Assembly: GCA_963693305.1 (NCBI GenBank)
Contig: OY855905.1
Coordinates: 16,928,237-16,992,236 of the forward strand
Length of the DNA stretch: 64,000 bases
Direction: 5' to 3'
Source of the DNA: Meandrina meandrites
Taxonomy: Eukaryota > Cnidaria > Anthozoa > Scleractinia > Meandrinidae
Below, piece after piece: positions 34,603-45,871 of this stretch (position 1 is the stretch's first letter; each line of letters opens with the position of its first letter). Below the pieces are notes generated by a model. The model was given only the letters and a program-made list of their open reading frames with translations, was not told where the DNA came from and made no database searches. The position numbers and the translations under genes were made by a program.

Positions 34603-35317
34603 CAGGCAGAAGTGAAGCACACATAGGGTATTAATTAGTAAAATACATATGCGTGAGATATGTATGTATCACTAGTCACTAACCACTGTTTCTGGAAATA
34701 CAAACAATCAGGGTTTCCTGCAGAGAGCCTGCTTGCAGGCGAGGAAATTAGCGAGTACAAAATCATGGATCACTCTACCAGCGATCCACTTGTAGAGTAA
34801 GCCTCACATGTAGCACAATTCCTTAAATCTTCCTCATTTATAGTTTGCATGCCATACACAATGGCATATAACTTCGGTTCAGTTTGAGAACATCCTGGCT
34901 TTATGTCACAGCAAATTTGGCTGAGGTTCATGGCTATCCTGAGCAAGCATGTTAAACAAGCAGTTGAGGTGAATGCGGTTAAGCAAATGATTAATGCTTT
35001 GCTTCGTTTTGTTCCTGGGAGTCGTTAACTGCGTTCAGATTCCTTTGATAGTGCTATGTGTTGATACAAAAGTACAGGAAGATGATTATTTGAAATATCT
35101 TCCACTATGCTGTGATTTTTGTTTTTTCAGTCTCAAGCTAAATTTGTTCGCCTTCAACAATTCTCTGGTCTACTGTATATTGTTAATTTCAAGCTCGCCC
35201 TCCTGGTCCACGTCATAGTCTTGAAAGAATGGGCTACTGTATCTTGATTGCCAAAATTTTAGTTTCTAAATTCAGGGTGCCACTTATCTGCCGGGGCGAT
35301 TTATTTGCGGGTGTTTA
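34603..35317. other. no gene recognised
   Basis: AT-rich. The frame at 34994-35218 (+) is hydrophobic with no known domain. Confidence 0.4.
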
Positions 35318-35500
35318 CTGTAACTGCGACACCACAGACCACGGTGACGGGAGAAATTAATTATTTATCTCACTAGTTATGAAAATTGAAACTAACTGTG
35401 ACAACACGGCCCGTGGTGGCAAAATGACTTAAATTTTTTATCTCATTATTTAAGAAATTCAAACTAACTGTGACACCACAGACCAGGGTGGCAGGAAATG
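35318..35500 (+). repeat. about 75-bp tandem repeat, 2.5 copies
   Basis: The phrase AACTG(T/C)GACACCACAGACCA(C/G)GGTG..GG.A occurs near 35322, 35394 and 35466, separated by AT-rich sequence containing TTATCTCA. Each copy contains a short palindrome (CCACGG / CCGTGG-like). Confidence 0.75.
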
Positions 35501-36410
35501 AACCTTGCACTTTTAGAATGGACCGCTATTGTAAAATTACTCCAGATCTTCTAAGTTCAGTTAAATTTAGGCCATGCCATTCTCAGATTTGTTGCTGCCT
35601 AATTTCCCCTTCATCATCCTGTTTGAATTCAAGAACGTGCATCTCATTCTTGAAAACATGGTATTCCTTAAAGGTTCCTTTCAAACTATCTGGAATTTGA
35701 ATCTGTCTACAAGCTTTGGCCGCAGTGACCACGTTCCTCTCATTGGTTCAACTCTTCATAAAATATTCCTTTGTACTTACATTTTCAGCCTACTGCCACA
35801 AAGACGCTGTAGAAAAAAAACACTAACCCTTGCGAACATTGCACAGAGCAAAACAAACTATCAAACCATCAAACAACCTTGTGTTCTTGAAATAAGGTTG
35901 ACAAGTCACAATTTTTGTGAAAGCGTGAAAGCGCGCGATCGGGCCATTCTGAGAAAACCGCACAATGGCAACAATATAACAAAACAAAGACAATGTAGTA
36001 CTCATTAGTCAGCTTTTGTCGTCCTGGAAAGGGGCTTCATATAATAATCTCTCATGAATAATATCATGAAATAAGTCAGATAAATACCTGGAATGTCAGT
36101 ATTAATCCATATGTATATGGCTTAATACAATAAAATCCAAGTGCATACTTTCGGCAGCTTGTTTTGAACGCATATATTGGCTTTTTGGTTGGCGCATCAA
36201 AAACGGAAAAAAAAACCTGTTTATTATAAATTTTTACCATATGGAAACCCCAGTGCAACTTTCGGAACCTTTTTGCTATTGTTTACAGCGAGTCCGGAAA
36301 AATATTTGTTTTTCTTCAGCGTATCAATATAAAAACAAACAAAGAAAAGCGTGTTTCTTATCATTTTACGCCACAGTTGATACCTTGCCAATGTGAAAAA
36401 AATAAGCCGG
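35501..36410. other. no gene recognised
   Basis: Unassigned. The frames at 35574-36008 (+) and 36076-36478 (-) lack domains. Confidence 0.35.
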
Positions 36411-36503
36411 TTATTTTTAGGCACCTCAGGGAAATGTGATTTATTCACCTTGGGTTGCACCCTCGGTAAATGAATCACATTTCCCCTCGTTGCCTAAAAA
36501 TAA
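36411..36503. repeat. 93-bp hairpin repeat (MITE-like)
   Basis: Left arm 36411-36449 (TTATTTTTAGGC...) and right arm 36465-36503 (...GCCTAAAAATAA) are inverted, about 39 bp each with few mismatches, around a 15-nt loop. No target duplication was resolved. Confidence 0.75.
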
Positions 36504-37794
36504 GCCTTACTTAAAATACATAATTGCTAGATTGTGAATTAAATTATGTTCTTTTTTAAATTAAAATGTGTCATCCTCAGCTGTCCTCCCTGTTACCATC
36601 GCAACATTGACATCAGCCCATCGGCTATGATTAACTTCTTTTGTTCAGCTTGTATCTGTTCATATTTTTGGTATTGTACTCAATTCTACAAACCATTCTA
36701 TAAATCTCATATATTCGCTACAACAATGTAAATCTTCAAACACAGTTTGTCCAGATTTCCTGTGTTGCGAGCACATACACGAGGGATGCTGTTAATTCAA
36801 GGAAGAGAAAAACTAATCATCAAACTTATTTGGAATAAAGTTTAGGTCAAGAATAATTAAGTCAATCTCTCTCCATTCTAGATATCAATTTGTGAATCGT
36901 GGCAATAATTTTAGTGTAATCAGTCTGTAGTGATGGACAAGGCAACTTCGTTTCCTTTTGCCCGGCAACAATGAGTGAAGGTGGTGCCTTCATGAAACCC
37001 CTGCCTTTTAGAGCAGCTAATACGTGGCAAGGTCTGAGGCGAGATCTTTATATTTGCCACGGGGGACCGGGAACCCTCCTTCTTTTACATAACTATTTGT
37101 GTGTTCCATATTGAACAACATTAAAGTAATGTAACATCATCCACACTTCCTTACCATCATCATTTTTATGGCAAAATTTAATGTGCTGTTATTTGCCTTT
37201 TCAGGATTAAAACCAGTCGTAGAGTTTGCACAAAGTTACAGACACAGACATAAATGGACAAGCAGATTATTAATTAATTTCTTCATTCAATGTAAGGACA
37301 CAGGACGTGTCTAATGATAACATCTTTGGATGACTGTGGAATATCCCACGAGTCACTTGTATTCTCTCCATATACACACAATCTTTAGGCGAAAGAAGAA
37401 AATACAGGTGACAAGTGGGATGTTCCATGGCATGCTACGCAAAAGTTTCGCATAATTGTTTTATGGCATGCAATTGAAAATACGCTCACAAAATGTTGTC
37501 GGGAAAAAATTACAGCATACGATGGGAAGGTTAAGTTTAATACAGTCAAATATACGACAGCTTTTGTGTATTCTGATTAGCTGTATTTTCTGTGGCATGG
37601 TATATAAAACCGTGTAGCATACACGATGCAGGAAGATCAGGCAGATATTGATAAGCTGACCAAAAACCTTTCATGGTGGGGGGTTTAGGTATTTTCCAAA
37701 ACAACACATGTTACTTTCCTTTGAGATTTCCCTTACCCTTAGGGCACACACAAGCAGACATTTCCTATGACGAAAGGGTTACTAGGGTCACAGA
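36504..37794. other. no gene recognised
   Basis: Unassigned AT-rich sequence with no domain-bearing frame. Confidence 0.4.
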
Positions 37795-38090
37795 TCGATT
37801 GATTTGGTCAAGGAAACAGTCAAGAAAAAAGTAAAAAAGAAGTCCGACTTTTTCGTAATCTCTTTTCCGACTTGTTTCCCGACTTTCCAACTTTTCGCGA
37901 AGTTTTTCTGCACTATTTTCCGACCTTTTTCCCGCGTTTTTTGTTGAATTTTATCCGAATTTTTTCCATTTTCACGACTTTTTATCGACCATTGTCTGAC
38001 CCTTTCCTGTACTTTTTTCTCGATTTTTCCCATTTGTTCTGAGTTTTCCCGACTATATTTCTGGCTTTTATCTCGATTGTTTTTCTCGAA
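37795..38090 (+). repeat. cryptically simple pyrimidine-rich tract
   Basis: Irregular repetition of TTTTTCCGACTTTTT-like words. It resembles the larger skewed region at 43480-44290. The Lys-rich minus-strand frame (37788-38033) reflects the base composition. Confidence 0.7.
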
Positions 38091-38603
38091 TGCTAAAATT
38101 ATTTTTTTTGTTTTAAAACCTAACTTTAATTTCTTGTGTCAAACTAGACCGATTGTTTGCAGTCTGTGTCGCCGTCACCGTCGCCATCATTATTTAATTA
38201 TTTTGTAGGGACATGTTGCACAACCATCTAGACGATGGGACATTGCATCTCTGCAACATTTTGTCCCTGCGACACGTCCCACAAAGTTTAACGAGTTCCA
38301 GGATCAAAATTGCTGCAAAACTTGTGTTGCACGAGCTTAAAGTAATCAGCCAGACAATAGGACGTGTCGCTGCAACTTGCCCCTGGGACATGCTCCCCGC
38401 TACAATTTTTTAACAAATTTATGGTAGAATTGGGGAGGGGATTATTGCAAGGGTCTATGCTGTTAAAAGTGTCACTAAAATAGTGAGCACGAGTAATATA
38501 GAGCCATTGTTATGCTTCTAATTATATAGGGTGGTTTGCAGTATAATTTTGAACTGATTTCATATACCGGTCAGTGCCCAGCTCCTGACAACGAACCAGG
38601 TTG
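38091..38603. other. probable dispersed repeat, no gene
   Basis: At 38205-38400 short words such as GGGACATGTTGC / GCAAC..GTCCC recur in inverted orientation. This looks like a diverged foldback repeat. Otherwise nothing is recognised. Confidence 0.4.
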
Positions 38604-38727
38604 TGTTAAGGTTAGGGTTATTGTAACAGACCCGTAACGGACGAGTTAAGAGTTAGGGTTCTTGTAACATACGCGTAACGGACGGGTTAAGAGTTAGGGT
38701 TTTTGTAACAGACACGTAACGGACGGT
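38604..38727 (+). repeat. telomere-like satellite, left block
   Basis: About three units of the 40-43-bp satellite (GTTAGGGTTnTTGTAACAnACnCGTAACGGACGnGTTAAGA). It continues as 39301-39960 on the other side of an inserted MITE. Confidence 0.85.
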
Positions 38728-39300
38728 TTAAGGTGGCTCGACTGGATTTTTTAGGGGCAACACCGCTCAAGTTTGAGAACTAACCAGATCGTCATTAACA
38801 ATGCCATCGAAAAAAAACGGTCGTGGCGATCCCCATAATTTTGTATACACAATATTAAATGGCATCAAACTACTATGAGATGAAACTACATTCCCAAAGT
38901 GCGTCGTGTTCTTTAGATATTACCCAATTATCTCCATAGTATGTATTTTACTGTATTTAACACCCTAAAAACTTCATTCCCAAAAATTTCGATAACGCTC
39001 TTACAGAATTTGTTCAAACTTTGCCAACATTGAGGCAGGTGTAGGAGGTACATGCTCCTTTGAGCAATTTGCGAAAAAATCTCCTGGTGCCGAGCAATAC
39101 GAACGAAATTGATAAACATGATGACGTCATTACGTTGCTATGACAACTCCGATGTCAAAATAACACTAGCCATAACAACTTTCTATCTTTACCTAATTCA
39201 GCTGTGGTGATCGTTTTTCGATGGCATTGTTAATGGCGATCTGGTTAGTTCTCAAACTTGAGCGGCGTTGCCCCTGTTAAAACCAGTCGAGCCACCTTAA
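38728..39300. mobile_element. TTAA-targeted MITE (565 bp) in the satellite
   Basis: TTAA at 38728-38731 and 39297-39300 flank a 565-bp element with terminal inverted repeats of about 83 bp (GGTGGCTCGACTGG ... CCAGTCGAGCCACC, few mismatches). The satellite unit reads ACGGGTTAAGAGTTAG, so TTAA is the duplicated target. TTAA targeting is a piggyBac-type feature, but no transposase is encoded. A second, truncated copy is at 56416-56903. Confidence 0.9.
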
Positions 39301-39960
39301 GAGTTAGGGTTATTGTAACAGACACGTAACGGACGGGTTAAGAGTTAGGGTTATTTTAACATACGCGTAACGGACGGGTCAAGAGTTAGGGTTATTGTAA
39401 CACGCGTAGCGGACGGGTTAAGAGTTAGGGTTATTTTAACATACGCGTAACGGACGGGTTAAGAGTTAGGGTTATTATAACACGCGTAACGGACGGGTTA
39501 AGAGTTAGGGTTATTTTAACATACGCGTAACGGACGGGTTAAAAGTTAGGGTTATTGTAACACGCGTAACGGACGGGTTGAGAGTTAGGGTTATTTTAAC
39601 ATACGCGTAACGGACGGGTTAAGAGTTAGGGTTATTGTAACACGCGTAACGGACGGTTAAGAGTTAGGGTTATTTTAACATACGCGTAACGGACGGGTTA
39701 AGAGTTAGGGTTATTGTAACACGCGTAACGGACGGTTAAGAGTTAGGGTTATTTTAACATACGCGTAACGGACGGGTTAAGAGTTAGGGTTTCTGTAACA
39801 GACGCGTAACGGACGGGTTAAGAGTTAGGGTTTTTGTAACAGACACGTAACGGACGGGTTAAGGGTAAGCGTTATCGTAACAGATGCGTAACGGACGGGT
39901 TTAGAGTTCGGGTTTTTGTAACAGACACGTAATGGATGTTTTTTTGTTAGGGTTATTTTA
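39301..39960 (+). repeat. telomere-like satellite, right block
   Basis: About 15 units. From 39350 to 39790 two unit types alternate: 42 bp with TTTTAACATACGCG and 39-40 bp with TTGTAACACGCG. This gives a dimeric period of about 82 bp. Every unit contains TTAGGGTTA and an ACGCG/ACGGACGG CpG cluster. Units decay after 39850. Confidence 0.9.
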
Positions 39961-40969
39961 ACAATGACCTCCTATTCAGTGTTTCCTTTTTAATCACATT
40001 AATTGCCTGTTTAGTTAGCGTCTTAGTTAGGGACTATTCAAAGTTATTTGAATATTCATATTCTGTTGGAATCCGATGATTATGCGATAATTATCACTTT
40101 GTAAGCCCCCGATGAGACATTAGGATTTCTCGCACCTTCCTATTGGTTAGTAAAAGTTTAAAAGGCAATTGCGAAATCAAGTAAGCGTCTTTTGCAAGTT
40201 ACCGCAGGAGGGACGAAATTTGCGACCCACCCATCCCCCCCCCCCCCCCCCCCCCCCGCATCTTCGGGTGGCGGTTAAATAAACTGAATCCTTCGTCGCT
40301 CCGCGTCGTTCTCTCGCTGCGACCGGAGTGATGTGTCCATTCCTTATTAATAACAAAGGATTTAAACAGAATATGGTACTGTGCAATAATTATCAGTCTG
40401 GCACAGGGGTGGGGGGGGGGGGGGGGGGGGGTTATTAAAAATGCAACAAGGCCAAAAATTTACTTAGCCCCATTTCCTGGACAAAAGGCCTCATATTTTA
40501 ATATGATATTTTAAGGGGGCGTTCCTTTTTTATTGGATAGGGAGAGCTAGTGGAATTTCATATGTAGTCTCTGAAATATCTTATGACCCCCTCTCGATGA
40601 GAAATATTTTACCCTTGTCCACCTAATAATACTAATTTCTTGAGATAACCCCCCCCCCCCCCCCCAAATAAAAAAGGGAAATAAAATTCTAACTTTTTCA
40701 CATATCCAGCTACCATTAATAGCAGATACAATTGCAGTTTGAAGCAATAACCATAGTACCGTATTTTCTCAATTAAACGCCCCCAGCGTTTATTTCTAAA
40801 TTGGCCTCGTGAACCCGGCGTTTATTTGAAGCCGGCGTTAAATCGGGGCCCGGCGTTTATTTATAAAGTGCAGTTTTCCGATTTTTTCAGACTGATTTAT
40901 TATCACCCATTCTCCTAGACCAAGGGCAGTTTGTCAACGCAGAACAAGTTTTCCCTTCGTACCGCCCTG
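39961..40969. other. unassigned with three poly-C/poly-G tracts
   Basis: Homopolymers lie at about 40236-40257 (C), 40409-40430 (G) and 40650-40665 (C). A repeat-like block at 40760-40880 (CCGTATTTTCTCAATTAAACGC, and GGCGTTTATTT three times) looks like a dispersed short repeat. No gene. Confidence 0.55.
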
Positions 40970-43300
40970 GCACGTTTATCGTTGTTTGCCCACGTTAAAT
41001 TCCTTGTAAAAAAAAGTGGGCAAACGAAGTTAAACGTAAGCAAACGACGATAAACGTAGGAAAACGTAGGCGAACGAAATTAAACGTTGGCAAATGACGA
41101 TAAACGTAGCAAAACGGAGTTAAACGTAGGGAAACGAATTGAAACGTAGGCAAACGAAGTTAAACGTAGGAAAACTGAGTGAAACGTAGGCAAACAAAGT
41201 TTAGCGTAGGCAAACGATGATAAACGTAGACAAACGAAGTTAAATGTGGCCAAACGAACTTAAATGTAGGGAACCAAACTTAAAGGCAGGCAAACGATGA
41301 TAAACGGTGGAAAACGAAGTTAAGGGTAGGTAAACGAAGTTAATCGTAGGCAAATGAAGTTAAACGTAGGGAAACGAAGATAAACGTGGGAAAACGAAGT
41401 TCAGCGAAGGAGAACGTTTGCTACGTTCACCTTCGTTTTCCTACGTTTATCGTCCTTTGCCTACCTTTTCCTCGCTTGCAAACGTTTAACTTCGTTTACC
41501 TACTTTACCTTTATTTGCCGAAGTTTAATTTCGCTTGCCTTTGTTTAACTTCGTTTGCCTACGTTTATCTTCGTTTTGCTACCTTTAAGTTCGTTTACCT
41601 TTATCGTCGTTTGCCTACGTTTAACTTCGTTTGCCTAAGTTTAACATCGTTTGTCTACCTTTAACTCGTTTGCCTTCGTTTAACCTCGTATATTGTCGTT
41701 TACCTACGTTTAACTTCGTTTACCTAACTTTATCAATGTTTTTCTACCTTTAACTTCGTTTGCCTACGTTTAACTTCGTTTATCTTCGATTCTCGACGTT
41801 CACCTTTCATTGCTTCGTTTAACTTCGCGTCTCCACGTTTAACTTCGTTTACCTACGTTCAACTTCGTTTGGCTACGTTTATTGTCGTTTGCCTACGTTT
41901 AACGTCGTTTGCCTACCTTTAACTTCGTTTGTGTACGTTTAATTTCATTCGCCTAAGTTTAACTTCTTTTTTTGCGTTAAAATTCGTTTGTCTACGGCCT
42001 TTAACTTCGTTTCGCTACGTTTAACTTCTTTTGCCTACGTTTATCGTGGTTTGCCTACGTTAACTTTATTGTAAAAAAACGTTTATCGTCCTTTGCCTAC
42101 GTTTACTTCGTTTGCCAACGTTTAACTTCGCTTACCTACGTTTACCTTCATTTGCCGAAGTTTAACTTCGTTTGCCTTCAATTAACTTTGTTTGCCTTCG
42201 TTTAACTTCGTTTGCCTACGTTTATGCTCGTTTGGCTACGTTTAGTTTCGTTTACCTACGTTTATCGTCGTTTGCCTGCAGTTAACTTCGTTTGCCTGCG
42301 TTTAACATTGTTTGACTACCTTTAACTTCGTTCGCCTACGTTTGTTCTCGTTTGCCTACGTTTAACTTCGTTTGCCTACGTTTATCGTTGTTTGCCTACG
42401 TTAACTTTGTTGTAAAAAAACGTACGCAAAGGAAGTAAAACATAGGCAAACGAAGTTAAACGTAAGCAAACGACGATAAACGGAGGAAAACAAAGTTAAA
42501 CGTAGGCAAGCGAAGTTAAACGAAGGAAAAAGTTTGCCAACGTTTAACTTCGTTTACCAACGTTTACCTTCATGTGCCGAAGTTTAAATTCGTTTGCCTT
42601 CGTTTAACTTCGTTTGCCTACGTTTCTCGTTTGGCTACGGTTAAGTTCGTTTACCTACGTTTATCGTCGTTTGGCTGCGTTTAACTTCGTTTGTCCTAAG
42701 TTTAACATCGTTTGACTACCTTGAACTTCGTTGGCCTACGTTTAACTTCGTTTACCTAAGTTTATCATTGTTTTTTACCTTTAACTTCGTTGCTTTTGTT
42801 TATCCTGGTTTGCCTACATTTAAGTTCGTGTCTCTACGTTTAACCTCGTTTGCCTACGTTTAACTTCGTTGAACTTTGTTTCTCTACGTTCAACTTCGTT
42901 TCCCTCTGTTCATCGTTGATTGCCTACCTTTAACTTTGTTTGTCTACGTTTAACTTCGTTCGCCTACCTTTGTCTTCGTTTGCCTACGTTTAATTTCGTT
43001 TCCTTACGGACTTTAACTTCGTTTGCGTACGTTTAACTTCGTTTCCCTACGGCCCTTAACTTCGTTTGCCTTTGTTTTACTTCCTTTGCCTACGTTTATC
43101 CTCGTTTGACTATGTTTAAGTTCTTTTACCTACCTTTATCGTCGTTTGCCTGCGTTTAACTTCGTTTGCCCAAGTTTAACATCGTTTGTCTACCCTTAAC
43201 TTCGTTTGCCTACGTTTATCCTCGTTTGGCTACGTCTAACATCGTTTACCTACGTTTATCGTCGTTTGCCTCCGTTTAACTTCGTTAGCCTAAGTTTATA
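40970..43300. repeat. about 20-bp satellite with orientation switches
   Basis: Unit approximately CGTTTAACTTCGTTTGCCTA. Orientation is forward at 40970-41005, reversed 41015-41415, forward 41418-42410, reversed 42420-42535 and forward 42538-43300. The word TTGTAAAAAAA marks the forward-to-reverse points (41006, 42412) and recurs at 42072. A GCGAAGGAGAACG / ACGAAGGAAAAAG word marks both reverse-to-forward points. Frames here are not genes. Confidence 0.9.
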
Positions 43301-43479
43301 GCAGAGCTCCTGTGCGCGAGGCGCTAGCAGAGCACCATGGGCAAGAATTTTTGGTAAACCCATGAGGCCGAGAAAATTTGGTGCGTACGCCAGCCCGCCC
43401 GCCCGCCCGCCCGCGTCTACAGACTCTCGGAGAGCGGGAGTGGCGTCCCAAGGCAGCCCGACCGGGGATGGTGTGAGGA
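43301..43479. repeat. GC-rich block with (CCCG)n
   Basis: Contains GCCCGCCCGCCCGCCCGCCC at 43393-43412 and borders the satellite abruptly. Probably part of a dispersed repeat. The mixed frames 43256-43723 (-) and 43362-43649 (+) are not convincing genes. Confidence 0.5.
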
Positions 43480-44290
43480 AAATAGGAAAGTCAGAGAAAA
43501 GTAACAAATACTCCAGAAAAATAGGTGTGAAAAAACTGGGAAAAAGTAAGTTCCAGAAAAAAGTCGGAAAAAAATTTGAGAAAAAAAGGCAGGGAGAATT
43601 TGGTGAAATCGTCAGAAAAATCGATAAAAACGTCAGAAGATATTCGTGAAACTGTCGGAAAATAATTGAGAGGAAATTCGAAAAAATAGAACAATAATCG
43701 AAAATAATCGAGAAAAATGTCAAAAAAAGGTGAGAAAAAGTTTTTTTCTCGACTCTTTCTCGTCGTTTTTCTCCTCTTGTTTTCCCGCCTTTTTTCCGAA
43801 AATTTTAATTAAATTCTAAACCCGACATTGTTTACTTTCTCCCCGGTTTTTACATGAATTTTTTTTCCTTTTTTTTCTGGAGGTTATTTTTTTCCTGACT
43901 ATTTCTCGCCTTTTCTCTTGTTTTTTTTTTGTCCAGTTTTATCTCCAATTTTTTTCCAACTTTTTTTCGTGAAACTCTTTTCCGATTTCCTATTCCAGAA
44001 AAGAGTTGGAAAAAAAATTACGAAAGAAAGAAGAGAAAACAGTCCTTTTATTTTTCCTGACTTTTTCTCGCCTTTTCTCTTGTTTTTTTCAACTTTTATC
44101 TCCAATTTTTTTCCCGACTAAAATAGGAAAGTCAGAAAAAAGTAAAAAAAAACCTCAAGGAAAAAAGACGGAGAAAAACGGGGAAAAAGTAAAATCCAGA
44201 AAAAGTCGAAAAAATTTTTTTGAGAAAACAAGGCAGGGAGAATTGGGTTAAAAAGTTGAGAAAAAATTTGGGAAAACGTCCGAAAAATCC
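43480..44290. repeat. strand-skewed cryptically simple region
   Basis: AG-rich (GAAAAA.T.GGAAAAAGT words) at 43480-43740, then TC-rich to 43990, alternating again to 44290. The A-rich and T-rich blocks are near complements, so this forms loose inverted repeats. Frames are Lys- or Phe-rich artefacts. Confidence 0.7.
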
Positions 44291-44312
44291 ATAATAAACC
44301 CCTTATCACTTT

Positions 44313-44358
44313 TAGTCCGTGGGCCAGATCAAATTTTCTTACCAGTTTTAGGGACAAA
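44313..44358 (+). repeat. left inverted terminus (candidate)
   Basis: 46 bp beginning TAGTCCGTGGGCCAG, followed near 44410 by ATATGATAGCCTTT, a phrase that also adjoins the right terminus but in direct orientation. Confidence 0.55.
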
Positions 44359-45871
44359 TTATCGGTAGTGTCATTTTGAAGAGTGAACCAAAGTATCGAA
44401 AAAAAAATATGATAGCCTTTCTCTCTGCGTAGCTTAAGGGTTTATTTTTACAAGTTGAAATCTCAAAAAGTTCCCTCTGGCATGAAAACGAGGCTCAAAC
44501 AAAAATAACCTCCTAAATACGAATTAATTTCGAGTTCCTCAATATCAAGCAAGAAAACCAGCCAAAAGATGTGTTTTTTATGTTTTTGCCGTGTTTATTG
44601 AAAAACACGACTCTTTAACACATTCTTATTAAAATAAAATGGGCTCCATGCTTCGCAATGCTTTATGGGTAACCAACATGGAGGCGTTCTTGTCCGGTAG
44701 TGTAAACCTCTTGTTTTTTGCGCGATTCTTTGCATCTTCCTTGCATTTCTTATTTAAAAAAACGCCTCCAGAAGACAATCTTTACATACAATGAATTCGA
44801 GCATATTTTGAAGGGAGTTTTTAGCAAAGATGAGCGAATACTTCCAGTGATTCTAGTGTATGAATTCGATGGCGATCGAGTGTTCGAGGACTGTGAGAAG
44901 ACAAAAGAACCTTTACGAAATTGTTTTTCTTTAAACCGGTTAGCCTTTCCTATAAGAAAATGTAACCTGAGATCGCCATTTAGCTTCGAGCTCCAAGTTA
45001 CATTGGTAAGATTTTTAGGTGGTCCGCGGCTATTTCTGGGAACGGAGGTGCTCTATTTTTAAATCGACTTTTGGACATGTAAACCTCAACCAATTTTTCT
45101 GATTTTTGGCAATCAAAACAACAAATGTTCAAATTTTATAAAGCTTTAAATTTTAGCGCGAACAAAATAAACAATCACGAGATATGAGCACTTTCGAAAA
45201 ATTATTATGAAATAAACTCGAATATTTTCCAAACGCGACGATAGATTTTTTCTAGTTACTGTCAACAAGTTCAAATTATCCAAATTTTAATGTTAACAAG
45301 TTTCAACGAAATCGGCTGGGTAGAAATTGGTGCACAGTTGACTGTTGAATTTTTGCTTCAATATATTATGCTTGTGTATTTTTGGGAGCTGTTACAACAA
45401 CGCTTAAGTGATGCTAAGATCCCATGGATTATTTGAAAGCTTTTAAGATGCCAGCTAAAACGTTGCTGAAAAGTCTGGAAAAAAGTTGAAGCAGAAGAGG
45501 TTTACGGGTGCGTAAATTGTGAATTTTTAAATCTTAATACTTTTCGAATTAAAAAAAAATCTACCGATTTTTTTTTTATTTTATTTTTAAGTGTGAGAAA
45601 ATACAGCATATATGCAAACAGCGTTATTTAGTTTCGTGTGTCTAGTCTCGATGAAACTCATCGAATTTGGCTCGCCAAGATAGCTACTTCTCGTCTTCCA
45701 TTTTGGAGCGCTTCTAAAACGCTCTTGTTACAGTAGATTATTCATACTTGCCGCATTCTCAAGATTATTTAGCACCTGGGAATAAACATGCCACGGATAA
45801 AATTGCAACTGAGTTTTGTATTCATGCATTTTATTTAGCAATGAATGTGGCATGTGGCGTGGCATGTTTAA
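44359..45871. other. 5' region of candidate transposon, no clear gene
   Basis: AT-rich. A 114-codon frame (44718-45062, +) has no recognised domain. A frame at 45748-45936 overlaps the start of the large ORF. A first exon of that ORF may lie here. Confidence 0.35.

Noticed and set aside
38604..39960. A chromosome end
   Set aside because: Units contain a single TTAGGGTTA each, are interrupted by a MITE and are flanked on both sides by other sequence; this is an interstitial satellite.
38604..43300. CRISPR-like arrays
   Set aside because: Repeats are contiguous or separated by related sequence; there are no unique spacers and no cas genes, and the context is eukaryotic.
43256..44357. Phe- and Lys-rich frames of 67-155 codons
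   Set aside because: They reflect the T-rich and A-rich skewed simple sequence and lack any motif.
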